A stretch of DNA of 26,550 nucleotides, taken from NCBI GenBank assembly GCA_017408185.1, contig JAFQVE010000135.1, positions 1 through 26,550 on the forward strand. The letters run 5' to 3'. This DNA is from Oscillospiraceae bacterium (lineage in GTDB: Bacteria > Bacillota_A > Clostridia > Oscillospirales > JAAYXM01). Shown here piece by piece: positions 9,232-20,900 of this stretch. Below the pieces are notes generated by a model. It was not told the DNA's origin, searched no databases, and saw only the letters and a program-made list of their open reading frames with translations. Made by a program: the position numbers and the translations under genes. Each line of letters starts with the position of its first letter. Position 1 is the first letter of the stretch.

Positions 9232-9273
9232 AATAGCACAAAATGCGCCTGCGATGTTGAATTTTGTGCTATT
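9232..9273. promoter_or_regulatory. 13-bp inverted-repeat operator in the divergent region
   Basis: AATAGCACAAAAT (9232-9244) and ATTTTGTGCTATT (9261-9273) are perfect inverted copies separated by 16 bp. The right arm lies across the -35/spacer of the promoter of the AraC gene at 9304. It is a likely binding site for that regulator, giving autoregulation and control of the divergent hydrolase. Confidence 0.7.
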
Positions 9274-9292
9274 ATGATATATACTGTAAAAG
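9257..9292 (+). promoter_or_regulatory. Promoter of the second AraC gene
   Basis: TTGAAT (9257-9262), a 17-bp spacer and TATACT (9280-9285). The predicted start near 9292 gives a very short leader to TTG 9304. Confidence 0.6.
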
Positions 9293-9303
9293 AGGTGGTA
9301 GCT

Positions 9304-10098
9304 TTGGACATACACGTATTCTGGGTTGATGATCTTGTAGCGGCGCAAGTCAAGCCGCACACACACGATTTTTACCAGCTTACCTTCTGTAAAAAGCGCG
9401 GTGGAAATATTTCGATCGGTGAAACAAAATATGAAGCAAAAGAGGGATTTATATATCTTGCAACCCCCTTCACCTCACACGCAATGGAGAACCACGACGG
9501 AATGCAGATTCTTGAAGTCAAATTCATTGCCGACGAGGAAACAGGTAAAAAGCTCGACACCCTCCCACCGGTTTTTAATCTTAAAAGCATCGACTTCGCA
9601 GAGGAAATGCTCAGGCTATGTGTAAGCGAAGGAATGAAGGGCGAAAATTATTTCCGCGAAGCAGTCAATTATTCGTTCCGTCTGTTTTTCATATCTATAT
9701 CGAGAGCTTTTTCAGGCTCTGTCAAAAGAGATAAAAACAATATATTCAGAATCCCTGAAAACGCTGATGAAAACAGAGATATAATGATACTGAACCTTAA
9801 ATATTATATGGAGGATCATCTCAGTGAGGCTATCACGCTCGATTCCCTTGCGGATACAGTACATTTTAACAAAAGCTACTTTGTCAAGCGTTTTAAGCTT
9901 CTTATGGGAGCATCGCCGATGAAATATCTTAATACAATGCGAATAGAGCGCTCAAAGCAGCTTCTCAGGCAAACCGAGCTTTCTATATCTGAAATAGCCG
10001 CCAAAACCGGATTCCCGAGCCCACACTATTTCAGCAGATTATTCAAAGCACACGTCGGCATTCCACCAAAAGATTTCAGAAACCAAAAAGAAAAATAA
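9304..10098 (+). CDS. AraC-family transcriptional regulator (second type)
   Basis: 264 aa from a TTG start at 9304, chosen because AGAGGTGG (9291-9298) precedes it; the in-frame ATG at 9274 has no ribosome site and lies in the promoter and operator. The N-terminal cupin fold shows HTHDFYQLTFCKK and a TPFTSHAMENH segment. The C-terminal double helix-turn-helix runs from ITLDSLADTVHFNKSYFVKRF to GIPPKDFRNQ. It is shorter and clearly different from the paralogue pair at 6670 and 22951. It is divergent from the ceramidase-like gene and only 21 bp upstream of the DUF4886 gene, so it probably controls both. Confidence 0.92.
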   Translation: MDIHVFWVDDLVAAQVKPHTHDFYQLTFCKKRGGNISIGETKYEAKEGFIYLATPFTSHAMENHDGMQILEVKFIADEETGKKLDTLPPVFNLKSIDFAEEMLRLCVSEGMKGENYFREAVNYSFRLFFISISRAFSGSVKRDKNNIFRIPENADENRDIMILNLKYYMEDHLSEAITLDSLADTVHFNKSYFVKRFKLLMGASPMKYLNTMRIERSKQLLRQTELSISEIAAKTGFPSPHYFSRLFKAHVGIPPKDFRNQKEK

Positions 10099-10119
10099 AT
10101 CGAAAAGGAGATTTTTCAT

Positions 10120-10839
10120 ATGCAAATACTTGCAATCGGCAACAGTTTTTCTCAGGATGCAACAAAATATCTTCACGACATCGCAAAGTGCGACGGCGAA
10201 AAACTGACTGTTGTAAACCTCTATATCGGCGGTTGCCCACTTTCCCGACATTATCGCAATATGCTTTCTAAAGAGAAGGCATATTCTCTCGAATTCAACG
10301 GAGCGAGCACAGGTTTCTTCGTAAATCTCGATGAGGCACTTCTCTCACGCGACTGGGATTACATCACAGTCCAGCAGGCCAGCAAAAGCAGCATCGACTA
10401 TGACACTTATCAGCCATATCTTGAGGATCTTACATCTTATATTCGTATGTGCTGCCCGAAAGCAAAGCTTATTATGCACGAAACCTGGGCATATGAAGAA
10501 GGCTGCAAAGCGCTTTCCGACAACGGCTTTTCAACCGGAAAAGAGATGTATGATGCTTTGCACTCCGCATATGGAACTGCCGCCTATTCCATGGACGCAT
10601 ATATGACAATCCCGTCCGGCACTCTTTTTCAGTCTCTTGCAGAAAAGGGGCTGAACATTCACAGAGACACTCAGCACGCAAGCTTCGGCATCGGAAGATA
10701 TGCGCTCGCTCTCTTGTGGTACACCTGCCTGACAGGAGCAGATTGCACCAAGAACACATTCAATGAGTTTGACGAGGAAATATCCACGGAGGATATTGAA
10801 ACCATCAAAAACTGCATCAGCAGCCTCACAAAAAACTGA
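10120..10839 (+). CDS. DUF4886/SGNH-like hydrolase
   Basis: 239 aa; ATG 10120 follows AAGGAG (10105-10110). The N-terminus MQILAIGNSFSQDATKYL is the hallmark of DUF4886 proteins, relatives of SGNH/GDSL esterases. S9 in GNS is the probable nucleophile, the NLYIGGCPL strand gives the block II Gly, VQQASKSS occupies block III, and D183-T-Q-H186 gives the Asp and His. There is no signal peptide, so it is cytoplasmic. It is co-transcribed with the AraC gene 21 bp upstream. By family it could remove acetyl or other ester groups from imported oligosaccharides; the true substrate is unknown. Confidence 0.87.
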   Translation: MQILAIGNSFSQDATKYLHDIAKCDGEKLTVVNLYIGGCPLSRHYRNMLSKEKAYSLEFNGASTGFFVNLDEALLSRDWDYITVQQASKSSIDYDTYQPYLEDLTSYIRMCCPKAKLIMHETWAYEEGCKALSDNGFSTGKEMYDALHSAYGTAAYSMDAYMTIPSGTLFQSLAEKGLNIHRDTQHASFGIGRYALALLWYTCLTGADCTKNTFNEFDEEISTEDIETIKNCISSLTKN

Positions 10840-10865
10840 ATATAAATTGCTCTGTTTCAAAAACA

Positions 10866-10895
10866 AAAACCGTTCGGGAAACCCCGAACGGTTTT
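10866..10895. terminator. Bidirectional terminator between convergent genes
   Basis: A 13-bp stem (10866-10878 with 10883-10895, core CCGTTCGGG) with a 4-nt loop has A's on the left and T's on the right. It can end both the DUF4886 operon (plus, stop at 10839) and the dehydrogenase gene (minus, stop at 10918). Confidence 0.92.
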
Positions 10896-10917
10896 ATATT
10901 TGTGTCTTAATATAGCA

Positions 10918-11913
10918 TCACGCCATTATTGAGAGCTTGCTCAAATCGATTTCACATTCAAGCTTCTCGCCTGCAAAAAAGCGTTCAGCCTCTTCACAGG
11001 TGTGCTCACCGACGCGGAAGGCGCCGTTTGTTTCAAATCCTGCAACGTGAGGGAGAAGAACAACATTGTCCATCTTACGCAACGGATTGTCAACAGCCGG
11101 AGGCTCAGGCCAATATACATCAAGAATCGCAGTAAAGCGATTTTTCGCACATTCCTTTATAAGCGCAGCCTCATCAATCAGCTTGCCGCGTGCAGTGTTT
11201 ATGAGAATCGAGCCGTCTCTGATAAGCGGAATATTTGTCTCGTTGAGCATATTATCTGTCTCCGGAATACTCGGTGCGTGGATGCTTATGACATCACTTT
11301 CCGCAAGAAGTTCTGAAAGCTCTCGTTTTTCCGCGCCAAGCTCATCACGTATCTGTTCCTTGGTCAGCGTCGGATCGTAAACAAGAATATCAACACGGAA
11401 ATCCCTCAGAAGCTTAATGAAATAACGCCCGGCAAAACCTGCACCGATGACGCCGATTTTTATATTATAAAAATCTTTGATCTTATGGTTATTTTCATTC
11501 CACATACCCTTCTTCATATCATTGGGCAGAAAGAACGCCCCCTTGCAGGCAGCCAGCGCAAGGCCGAGAGTTGTTTCAGCGACTCCTCGGCTCAATTCAT
11601 TTGCCGATGAGGCGACTCTTATTCCTCGTTCAATAAGCGCAGGAGTGACGACAGGCTTTACAGACCCGGCCGCATGGATAAGCATACGAAGGTCAGGGCA
11701 CAGTGCCAGAATCTCCTCGTCTATCTCAGGAGACTGCCACGAGGTAATTATTACTTCTGCACCCTTCACAAAATCAAGAACATATTCTCTGTCAAGAAAA
11801 TCGTCTCTGTCATATACAGACAACTCGCCGAGCGCGGATAATCTGTCGATGTGCTGATCTGTAAAAACTCTTCTTCTGCCGAAATTTGATATAAGAAATG
11901 CTATTTTGCTCAT
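10918..11913 (-). CDS. D-isomer-specific 2-hydroxyacid dehydrogenase, NAD-binding
   Basis: 331 aa. ATG 11913 (MSKIAFLISNFG) is preferred to an in-frame start 24 bp upstream because AAGGAG (complement of 11921-11926) sits at the right distance. The nucleotide-binding loop is G157-A-G159-F-A-G162, with D180 ending the second strand, as expected for NAD. The catalytic set is present: R242 in NTARGK, E270 in YWPEPP and H289 in LLPHVAG. Length and order match the family. It is cytoplasmic and lies just downstream of giant gene 2 on the same strand. By family it interconverts a 2-keto acid and a D-2-hydroxy acid. In this setting it may reduce a keto acid released from uronic-acid breakdown, which is inference. 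Confidence 0.92.
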   Translation of the reverse strand: MSKIAFLISNFGRRRVFTDQHIDRLSALGELSVYDRDDFLDREYVLDFVKGAEVIITSWQSPEIDEEILALCPDLRMLIHAAGSVKPVVTPALIERGIRVASSANELSRGVAETTLGLALAACKGAFFLPNDMKKGMWNENNHKIKDFYNIKIGVIGAGFAGRYFIKLLRDFRVDILVYDPTLTKEQIRDELGAEKRELSELLAESDVISIHAPSIPETDNMLNETNIPLIRDGSILINTARGKLIDEAALIKECAKNRFTAILDVYWPEPPAVDNPLRKMDNVVLLPHVAGFETNGAFRVGEHTCEEAERFFAGEKLECEIDLSKLSIMA

Positions 11914-11935
11914 TGTCTTTCTCCTTAAGTCGGTC

Positions 11936-11970
11936 AATATACACGGCGGCGTAACACCGCCGTGTATATT
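11936..11970 (-). terminator. Strong hairpin between giant gene 2 and the dehydrogenase gene
   Basis: AATATACACGGCGG (11936-11949) pairs perfectly with 11957-11970 around a 7-nt loop. It lies 6 bp after the giant gene's stop and just before the dehydrogenase ribosome site. No long T run follows, so it may be a leaky terminator or a mRNA processing or 3'-stabilising hairpin that lowers dehydrogenase expression. Confidence 0.7.
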
Positions 11971-11976
11971 CTAATT

Positions 11977-14900
11977 CTATTTGCTTGTATAGTCAAGAAT
12001 TCTCTTGATAAGAACTGCAACTTCGGCGCGTGTTGTGTAATCGGTCGGGGCAATTTGGCCGCTCTTTCCGTTGACGAGTTCTGCAGAGATGAGCGCTGAT
12101 ACTGCTTCTTTTGCGTAGTCTGCGACTGAAGCGAAGTCTGCAAACGCCTCATCCGTGCTCAGCGGTCCCCCTTCTCCCACCGGAGAAGGCTTTTTGTTGA
12201 TCTGCTCCATAGCGCGGTATACGATCGTCATCATATCCTGACGTGTTATTGTATTACGCGGCGCATACTTATTATCACCGATGCCGTTTACAATGCCTGT
12301 ATTTCTTGCGATTGCAAGCTCAGCTGCAAAGTAGTCGCTTGCCGCTACATCTGCGAAGTTCTCTTTGTTCTCCGATTCAAGCTTGAATGCACGGACAAGA
12401 AGAAGTGCGAAGTCTGCCCTTGTGATGTTTGCAGCCGGTGAGAATGTATTCTCGCTTGTTCCCTTTATTATTCCTTCATCAGCAAGGGCGTTGATAGCAT
12501 CTGCCGCCCACGCGTGTGCGCCAAGGTCAACAAAACGCACTTTTTCGGCTCCCTCTCCGAGGGAGCTGTCGGCATCGCCGACTGAGGAAGTTTCATCGTT
12601 CTTATCGTCTGACGGTGTTGACGGAGCCGGAGCAGCTCCACCGCCGCCACCTGCACCGCCTGCGCCACCGCCGGAAGTGCCCGGTGTCGAAGGTGTTGAT
12701 GGTTCGCTCGGAGTTGAAGGTGTGCTCGGTGTCTGTGAGCCTGCGCCTGTGGTTGAACCATAGACCATTACCGTGAAATAGAGAGTGCTTATTCTTCCGC
12801 TCTCATCCACTGCGTCAATTCCGATAAGGTTTTCACCTGTCTGTGAGGATGTCGGTTTCCATGTTACAGTACCGGTTTCTTCATTGAAGCTTGCGCCTCT
12901 CGGAAGCGTGCGTTCTGCATATGTAACCTCGCTTCCGACCGGAGAGCTTGCATTGACATCGATTGTCATACTGTCTCCTGCCTTTGATGCAAGAGAATCG
13001 CTTACCGCATCAAATATCGGTGCAAGATCCTCTTCGCTTGACATCGGGATTTTGAATCTGTCGTTTTCTGCAACATCATAGTCATATCCCTGTGAAAAAT
13101 CGAACTTATCAACGTAGCCGCCCACAACGGTTACTCCGCCGAGATCAAGTCTCGCGCTCATTCCGTCATCTGCAAGCTCAACACCCTCAATAAAGAATGT
13201 GCTGTTGCCCGGTCCGTCGTGATATACATTGATTATGCGATCACAGATAAGCTCTGCATCTTCTATCGGAGAATCGAATTCTACATCGATGTAGTTATCA
13301 AACGAAATTTCTGTATTATATCCCGTTATATAACCGTTTACCGAAGGTGTCGCTTCTGTTATATCGCCTATCGTGTCACCGTCATTTATGTAGCTGTAAA
13401 GCTTATTCTTCTCAGCATCAACCGTCCATACACCAACAAAGCCTCGGAATGTAAACTCATAGTCGCCGTCACGGACTGTATAGGTTTTTGAACTATCCTG
13501 AGCATACATTACATAATCAATTCTGCCATCGCAAAGCTCAACCTTGACAGCAGCATACTTGTCTGTACCTGTATCTCCGTCAGGAATCATCTCAACTCTT
13601 GAAATATTGCTGATATAACGTTCTCTGTTATACGGCTCGATTACTGTCGTAAAGAGCGTATTGAGTCCGTTGCCCTTACGTCGGACAAGCATATGCTCAA
13701 AATACTTGATTTTGTCAAGATTTGCCTTATCGCGCGGCGGATATCCCTTTGCAAAGGTTACTTCATCCGGAGCAAAGTCGTTGACCATTGTAAGGCGGAG
13801 ATTGATATCCATTTTTGCCGAATTCCTTGTATGCCTGTTGAAATCAAGAATTTCAAAATCAACATAGAACGGCTCATTTACTGCTATATCCGGATTGTCT
13901 GCACGGCGAACATCAAAGAGCCACGTATAACCTCTCGGATACTTCAGGCGCTGATATACATTTGTCGTAACTGTCCACGGGTCATTTCCGAACGGAACAT
14001 CCACTCCTGCATATGAGCCCGAAGGCTGAACATAGATGTCAAGATTATCAGAATAGCCACCGATTTCCTCGCTTGCCGCGTGGAAGGAATAAAGGTGATC
14101 GTCTCCACCGAGAATCTTGAAGAAGTCAACACCATAGGAAACCTCGCTGTCATAGTCAATCATAACAACAGTTCTTCTATATTCGTCCGTTTCGTCATAT
14201 ACCTCCGGAACATCGACATCCATTACCTTTACGCGTGTATCCTTTGCGTCAAAGTGGAGCGGCTCGCCCGATTCTGAAGGCTTGAGCTGAATCTTCTCAT
14301 TGACTGTAACTGCGTTGTGTGCAATGGTTGTGTTTGTCCACTGCTCACGGCTCGGAGCTGTGCTCGTGCCCTCAGGATATCCGTTCTCAGGGGCAAGATC
14401 AACACCATATGCCTGAACACCGAGATTGAGCATATCACCGTGTGAGTGTGACATCTGACCGCCAAAATACATCCAGAAGTCACGTGTTGTGTCTTTTATC
14501 TCATCAGCACCGATAGTATCGTAGAACTTGCCGTCACGAAGTGCTGCAAAACCATAGCCCGTCATGATGGAGCTCTTGTTGTAGTCATACTCGCCATATG
14601 TGTCGATTATATCAAGAACTTCGCTCTTGATAGTTTCGGGATTCTTTGTAAAGATATCATAATGGATGTTATCGAGGTTACCGTTCTTTGCCATCGCATT
14701 CTGATAGAGCAGCTGAGCAATTTCTATTGCACTCTGCTTTGTTTCTTCCTTTTCGCGTGTATACTTAAACGCATTCGGCAGGAATGTCGCATCATCCGGG
14801 AATATTGAGAAGTCGCCCGCTCCCGAAGAGTCACCGATTGACGGAACACCTCTTCCCAGAAGAATGAACTTATTCCAAGCCTTTGCCATCTCGATATACT

Positions 14901-17900
14901 TAGGATTATCCCAAAGCGAATAGCCACCGTTATTTTCGTAATCGGAAAGCATATTTGCAAGCTCTTCAAGATCCTGGAACCAGATTCTGTTGTATGCAGG
15001 AGATTCGTTTCCGAAACCGTCACGTGTTACGAGGTCAACGAGAGTTGTGTAGACATCTGCACCTGTAAGCGACGGCGGAACCTGCGTAAGTTTACCTGTT
15101 CTGAATACCCAATCGAGAATTTCCGGAGTCTGGTCTGCGCGGTCGAGAACTACGCCTGCCGCTGCAACCGTTGACTGATGGAATCCGAAGTTACCATAGA
15201 GCTGATACTCCGTGGCAGCAACATACTGATTGTATACGAAGTTGTTTTCAATATTCTCGCGTATTGCGTTTGCATCGGATTTATCTCCGATTGACGGATA
15301 CTGTTCCGCCTTCCTGCGCAAGAATTTCTGAACATCCTCATTCTCATACATCGGGAAGAGAGCATCATATGCATAAATATAGTTCTTATTTCTCTGTGCT
15401 TCCCAGTTTGCTGTTATGATTTTACCGTATTTTGTGTTACCCCAGTCTCCGCCGAACGGAAGTGAGCCATTCGGATTGAAATCGGGATAGAGATCTGCAA
15501 GCCTGTCAAGCATAACGGCGCCGAGCTTTCCATAGCGCTCATCACCTGTGTAGATATATGCTGTTGCGAGCTTTGTTATTGCATTATATACTTCTGCTGC
15601 ACAGTTCTTGCCGCTCTGATACCAGAGGCCGAAATGATTGTAGAACCAGATATATGTATGAACCTCTCGCAGAGTGGGTGTTGCCATTCTGCCTGTCTCA
15701 TAGCCATAGCCATCATCAACGCCCCATACATCGGCGATGTTCTCCGGCTCCTTCGGAAGCTCTCCCCAACCGTGTGTTATCGGGTCTCCCGTTCTCGGGT
15801 CAAGCCCCGTTTTGCGAAGCTCCGGATAGAGGTCATTCTTGAGATATCCATAGCCATATGTTCCACCAAACATCTCAAGGTGCTTTTCAAGCGCAAGCTC
15901 TCGGTTGAATAAACCTGTTTCCGGATCCAGACCGAGCTTATAGAAGCTTGCAAAATCATTTGACGGGAAGAAGCGCTTACATTTCGGGCACTGTACCTTC
16001 CACGGATTGTTCAGCGGGTCGGTAATATAGGGATAGATATTTGTTATAAGAGAAATATTTTCTCCGCAATAGCGACAGTAAATTCTGTCTGTGTCACCTT
16101 TCAGGCCAACACTCATAGAGCGCGGAATTCCCTCGCCCGGAATCATATCCCAGAGGTCTTCCATCGAATATTTAAGATATTTTTCTGCTTCGGCTATTGC
16201 CACATCGGCCTCAGCCCTTGCCCAACTGTATTTCTTTATATTCTCTCTTGCAGCATTAACCTTTTCTTCTGTGTAGTATGTGCGTGAGACCTTGCCTTTT
16301 CGCACATAAACCTCTGCACTTCCGACTGCCTCTTCTCCGTTTGCAAGCGTTACGGATGCAGTTACATATGCGCTGCCTTCAGCCTTTGCCGTAAGCAAGC
16401 CGTCTGATGTAACGGAAATCTTATCGGCAAATTCCTCTGAAACATTCCAGACAACCTCTGCGCCCTGCATATCAACAGCCTTGCCGGCCATTGTCATTGC
16501 CTTCGCAGAAAGCTTCGCATTACTTTCCGGACGGAGCGTGAGCGATGGATCTGCCGATATTTCGACAACACCGTAATAATCCTCAAGCACGTCCACAGTG
16601 TTCTCATACAGAGTTTTGCCTGTAGTGCTGTCTTTTGCCTTTATTGTCGTTCTGCCTGCAGCGGTTGCTCTGAGCTCTGCGCCGTTGAAGGAAATCAGAT
16701 TTTCATCTGAGCTTTCCCATTCAACCGAAGGCTTTGTTGCAACAGCGCTGCCGTCTGCTTTTTTATAGGAAAGAACCATATCAACAGCTTCGCCTATATA
16801 ATATGTGTTTCTTTCATTCTCAAGCTCGCCGATTATATCGGCAACTGTGATTGAAATAACCTTTTCAAAGCTCTCGCTCCTGTCTTTGCGCTCTGCCTTT
16901 ATGGTAACCTCTGCAGTTCCGTTTGCAAGCGCGCTGATATTTCCCTTTGCATCAACACTTACAACAGCTGCGCCGCTTCCGTCATCCGCTGAAGAAGCTG
17001 TAACTTCATAGCTTACATCAAGAAGTTCGTCATCAGTCTCCTCCCATGCATAGACAAAGCTCTCAGCGGTTGCCATTCTTGCATGAGGATTTGCGCTTTC
17101 ACCAACGATGAGACAGAACGCATCTTCCTCTGTGATTATGCCTGTCATATCGAAGCTCTGCGGCTCTGCATCGAAATAAAGTGTTCTAAAAATCTGTGTA
17201 TAGGTTACCGCTTCTCTCTCGTTTGGCAGGAGCACGAACTCAAACGTGTGATTTCCTGCATCGAGATAATATGCCGAAAGTGATTTTGCCGGAACCTCTC
17301 TCGTCTTTCCGTTGAGCTGAAGCGAGAATTCTCCTATGTATCTGCCATCAGCATATACAGAAATTCTCTCTGCACCGTCAACGCCGTTTGCACGACCTGA
17401 AATCGAAACATCGTAGAGGCCGCTGTACGGCACTTTCGCATGGATCACAACCTTCTGACCGGGAGCATTTGTCTGAGCAAAAAGGCCGAATGAGAAAAGC
17501 TGGAATCTCGCAGTCTTTGAGGATGCCACCGTATCCGGCTCACATCCGTCAACCTCGATGTCAATAAGCTTTATAAGCGTTTCCTTTGAAGCGGCAAAGT
17601 CATAACCGAAGCTTCTCGGGTCACTGTCCGAAGAGGCTTCAACCGTTATCTCGAAACCTTCTGCAGTCTCAACACTCTGTCCGCCCATTTTGAGCACTGC
17701 GCCGAGTTTTGCTGTCGCTCCGGGAATTTCACCGAATACAACACCGTTTTCATCGATGCTTACAGCACCTGCTGTGCTCGTTTCATAAATCTTCCATTCT
17801 ACCGTTGCGCCCGGATAGAACTTTTCAATCGCTCCATTTACATCAAGGCTTCTTCCGTCCTCGAAGTTTACAGTAAGCGTAAGCTGACTGTCACGAAGAT

Positions 17901-20900
17901 ATCCGACTGTAGCCGCACCGGAAACCGAAACAGACGCTATCCTGCTGTTGTCAGTAACCGTTATCTTCGCATCACAGGTTTTCGTAATACCGTCCTTTAT
18001 GACGACAACAGATACAACGCCTTCACCTGCGCGAAGAGCTGTTACAACACCGCTCTTATCAACAGAAACGATATCCGGAGTCTTTGCTCTGTATTCTATA
18101 TACGCACCTTCAAGCGAAATTTCCTCGCCGTTTGTGAGATATCCGACAGGCACAAGCTGTGCCGTCTTATCCTCATCTGCGAACTCTATTGTAACATCTT
18201 CTGCCTTTACACCTTCAAAGCTGACGGAATATACCGAAACAGCATATGTCGCCTTGACAGCCTTCCCTTCAATCTCAGCTGTCGCGATTACTTCTGCCTT
18301 GCCTTCCTTTATTCCCGTGATTTCTCCGGTTTGGGCATCAACTGTCAGTATGCTTTCATCAGAGCTTTCAAATGTTATATCAACGCCTGAAATCTCTTCT
18401 CCTCTCAGGTTATAAGCTTTTGCCGAAACGCTTCCGCTGTCACCGACGCCAAGCTTCTTTGTTCCTCCTACAACGATATTGTCGGATGCCTGACTGAGCG
18501 TTAAGCTCTTGAAGAGAGAATAATAGTTTCCGCCTGTGCTTTCAAGGCTGTCAGGGCCTGAAACCGCCTTGACAATAAGGAAATACTCACCCTCGCGCAG
18601 GAAGATATTCTTATATGTCGGCAGATCCTCTGTCGGCCCCATCTTTACCGAGCCGATATAATACTCACTCTTCGGATTGAGAATTCGAAGTGCGTTTCCT
18701 ATACCTGCACCACGATCGTTATTGGAGTTTACCGCAACAAGCCTGTCTGCGCCAAATTCGCCGCCTACCGTTGTGGAAACGAGATACATTTCAACCTGAT
18801 AGCCATATGCAATCTCATCCCAATCAAGCTTCGGCGTGTAGAGACCGGTCTGCCCAACCTTGAGCTTCATAACAAATCCGCTGTTTACAGTTCCCTCTTT
18901 TCCCTGCTCATAGAGCGGAGCGTCACCGTCTATCGGAGCTTCGGGAATTGTTACGTCCATATTGGTTGCATCAATATATCCGCCATATGCACCTCGAGTT
19001 CCGCAGAAGGTCCAGGGTGCTGTCTTCGTGAGATCGAGATCAGGATATTCTCCGAATTTTGCGACCTTCGGGAAATCAGCATAAGGAATTCTTCCCGTTG
19101 CGTTTTTGATTACACTGTAGTTGAACAGATATTTAATCTCAGGAATCGGCTTTTTGAGATCATTTGCTTCAACTCTGAATGTTCCCTTTGTCTTGTCAGC
19201 ATAGGTTGCTGTAATAGTTGCCTCACCTTCGGCAAGAACCTTGATCTTGCCGTTCTCAACAGCAACGATGCCTGCAGGCTCTATTGAATAGGAAACCTCT
19301 GCATTTTCAATTTCTTTTCCATAAGCATCCTTTACAACAGTATTGAGAACATATTCTTCTCCGACCTCGATAATATCTGCATCAACAGACATTTCAACTG
19401 TCGGCAACGCCTCGAAAAGCTTTACATTGCGAAGATAGAGGTAGTGCTTGCCGCTTGTTGTATTCGGATTATCGGAGTTCATATCAAATACAAGATAATA
19501 CTCTCCGCGTTTCTTCGCCGTCACGGTTCCGATTTCAAGATATCCTGTTTCTCCGCTTCCTCTCGTGTCGAAATATCCGACAGAGGTCATCTTTGAAATA
19601 TCGTCACGAGAAAGATTCGGATAGTCTGCAGCGTTCACAAAATAGATATCCGCACCTGCGCCCGATGCATGTCTGTTTGCATTGATTGCAAGCTTATAGT
19701 CGCCTTTATTGGGAACTTTGAGCTTGAATATGAGAGCAGACGTCGGGAGCGCTTTTCCGTAATCTGTTGTTTTTATGTCAAAGTTTATCTGATTTGCTGC
19801 CATATTGAAAGAAGCAGAGCTCATCGGAGCGAGCATCCACTGTCCAAGGCTTGCATCTATCGCATCATATGTTCTCAGGAATTCAACATTTCTGAGAACT
19901 CCGCCATACAAGCCGTTGACCTTGTTTTCCGCTGTTACTGTCGCCTTTTCAACAGTTTCTGCAGAAAGAGCCGTTGTCTTGAAGATATATTCGACGCTCA
20001 CACCCGCGTTGCCTTCATCCTTCGGCAAAACGGTTATATTTACGCTATCTGAAAGCTCTTTTCCTCCGACAGAAACAGTAGCCTTAAGCGTTGTGCTTCC
20101 AACGCTAAGTGCCGTTATAACTCCGTTTGCAACGGAAATTATGCTGTTGTCATATTCATATGCTACAGAAGGAGCATTACCGCCCATACCTGCAACTTTC
20201 GCAGAAAGCTCTGCTGTCTGACCTACCTCAAGCTCTTTTTCCGTAACAGTAAGATCAAGTGTTACCTCAGTTTCCGTAAGCGTCATATCCATAAGCGAGA
20301 GGCCTGCATACGGCGGCTTCTCACCGTCACCGCTTACAGAATCGGTTGTATTCCTGATATGGAAAATAAGATAATAATCTTTTGCTTCGAGTGAAATCGG
20401 ACTGAAGCCGTCAAACTTTTTATTGGCATTGGCACTGCCGTCTGTTATAAGCGTGCAGGCCTTTCTGTCGGCCGGTGCCGCCTTGATTGCCGCGGCAAGT
20501 CCGTCTGCCGTTGTAAGGTCAATATTGGCATAGCCTGCATAATCTGCCGGCACGAGATATACATCGGATTCATAGCCATACATCCACTGTCTTGTCTGGC
20601 AAGTGAATGACGGGATATACAAGCCGGGATCTGTGACATTTATCTTAAAGGCCATTACTGCAGTATCTGCTATTGCCGCAGGCGCGTCGGCATATTTGAT
20701 TGTAAACGCAGACAAAGCAGCCGTTGCATAAGCGTTGTATGAGATATTTCTCTGTCCTACCCACGCCCACTTGGATTTTGACACTCCTGTGTCAAAGCTG
20801 TCATAGTATTTGCCCGGATTTGCATATGCAGAATACTGGAGAGTTCCCGATACTCCGAGCGCACTTGATTTGAACACATAGGTTTCGACATTGTCCGTTA

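Noticed and set aside
9112..9303. Upstream extension of the second AraC gene
   Set aside because: It runs through the operator, the promoter and the start of the divergent gene. TTG 9304 with AGAGGTGG is better supported.
11477..11857. Long plus-strand open frames antisense to the dehydrogenase and giant genes
   Set aside because: They are shadows of conserved coding sequence on the other strand; they lack ribosome sites and family motifs.
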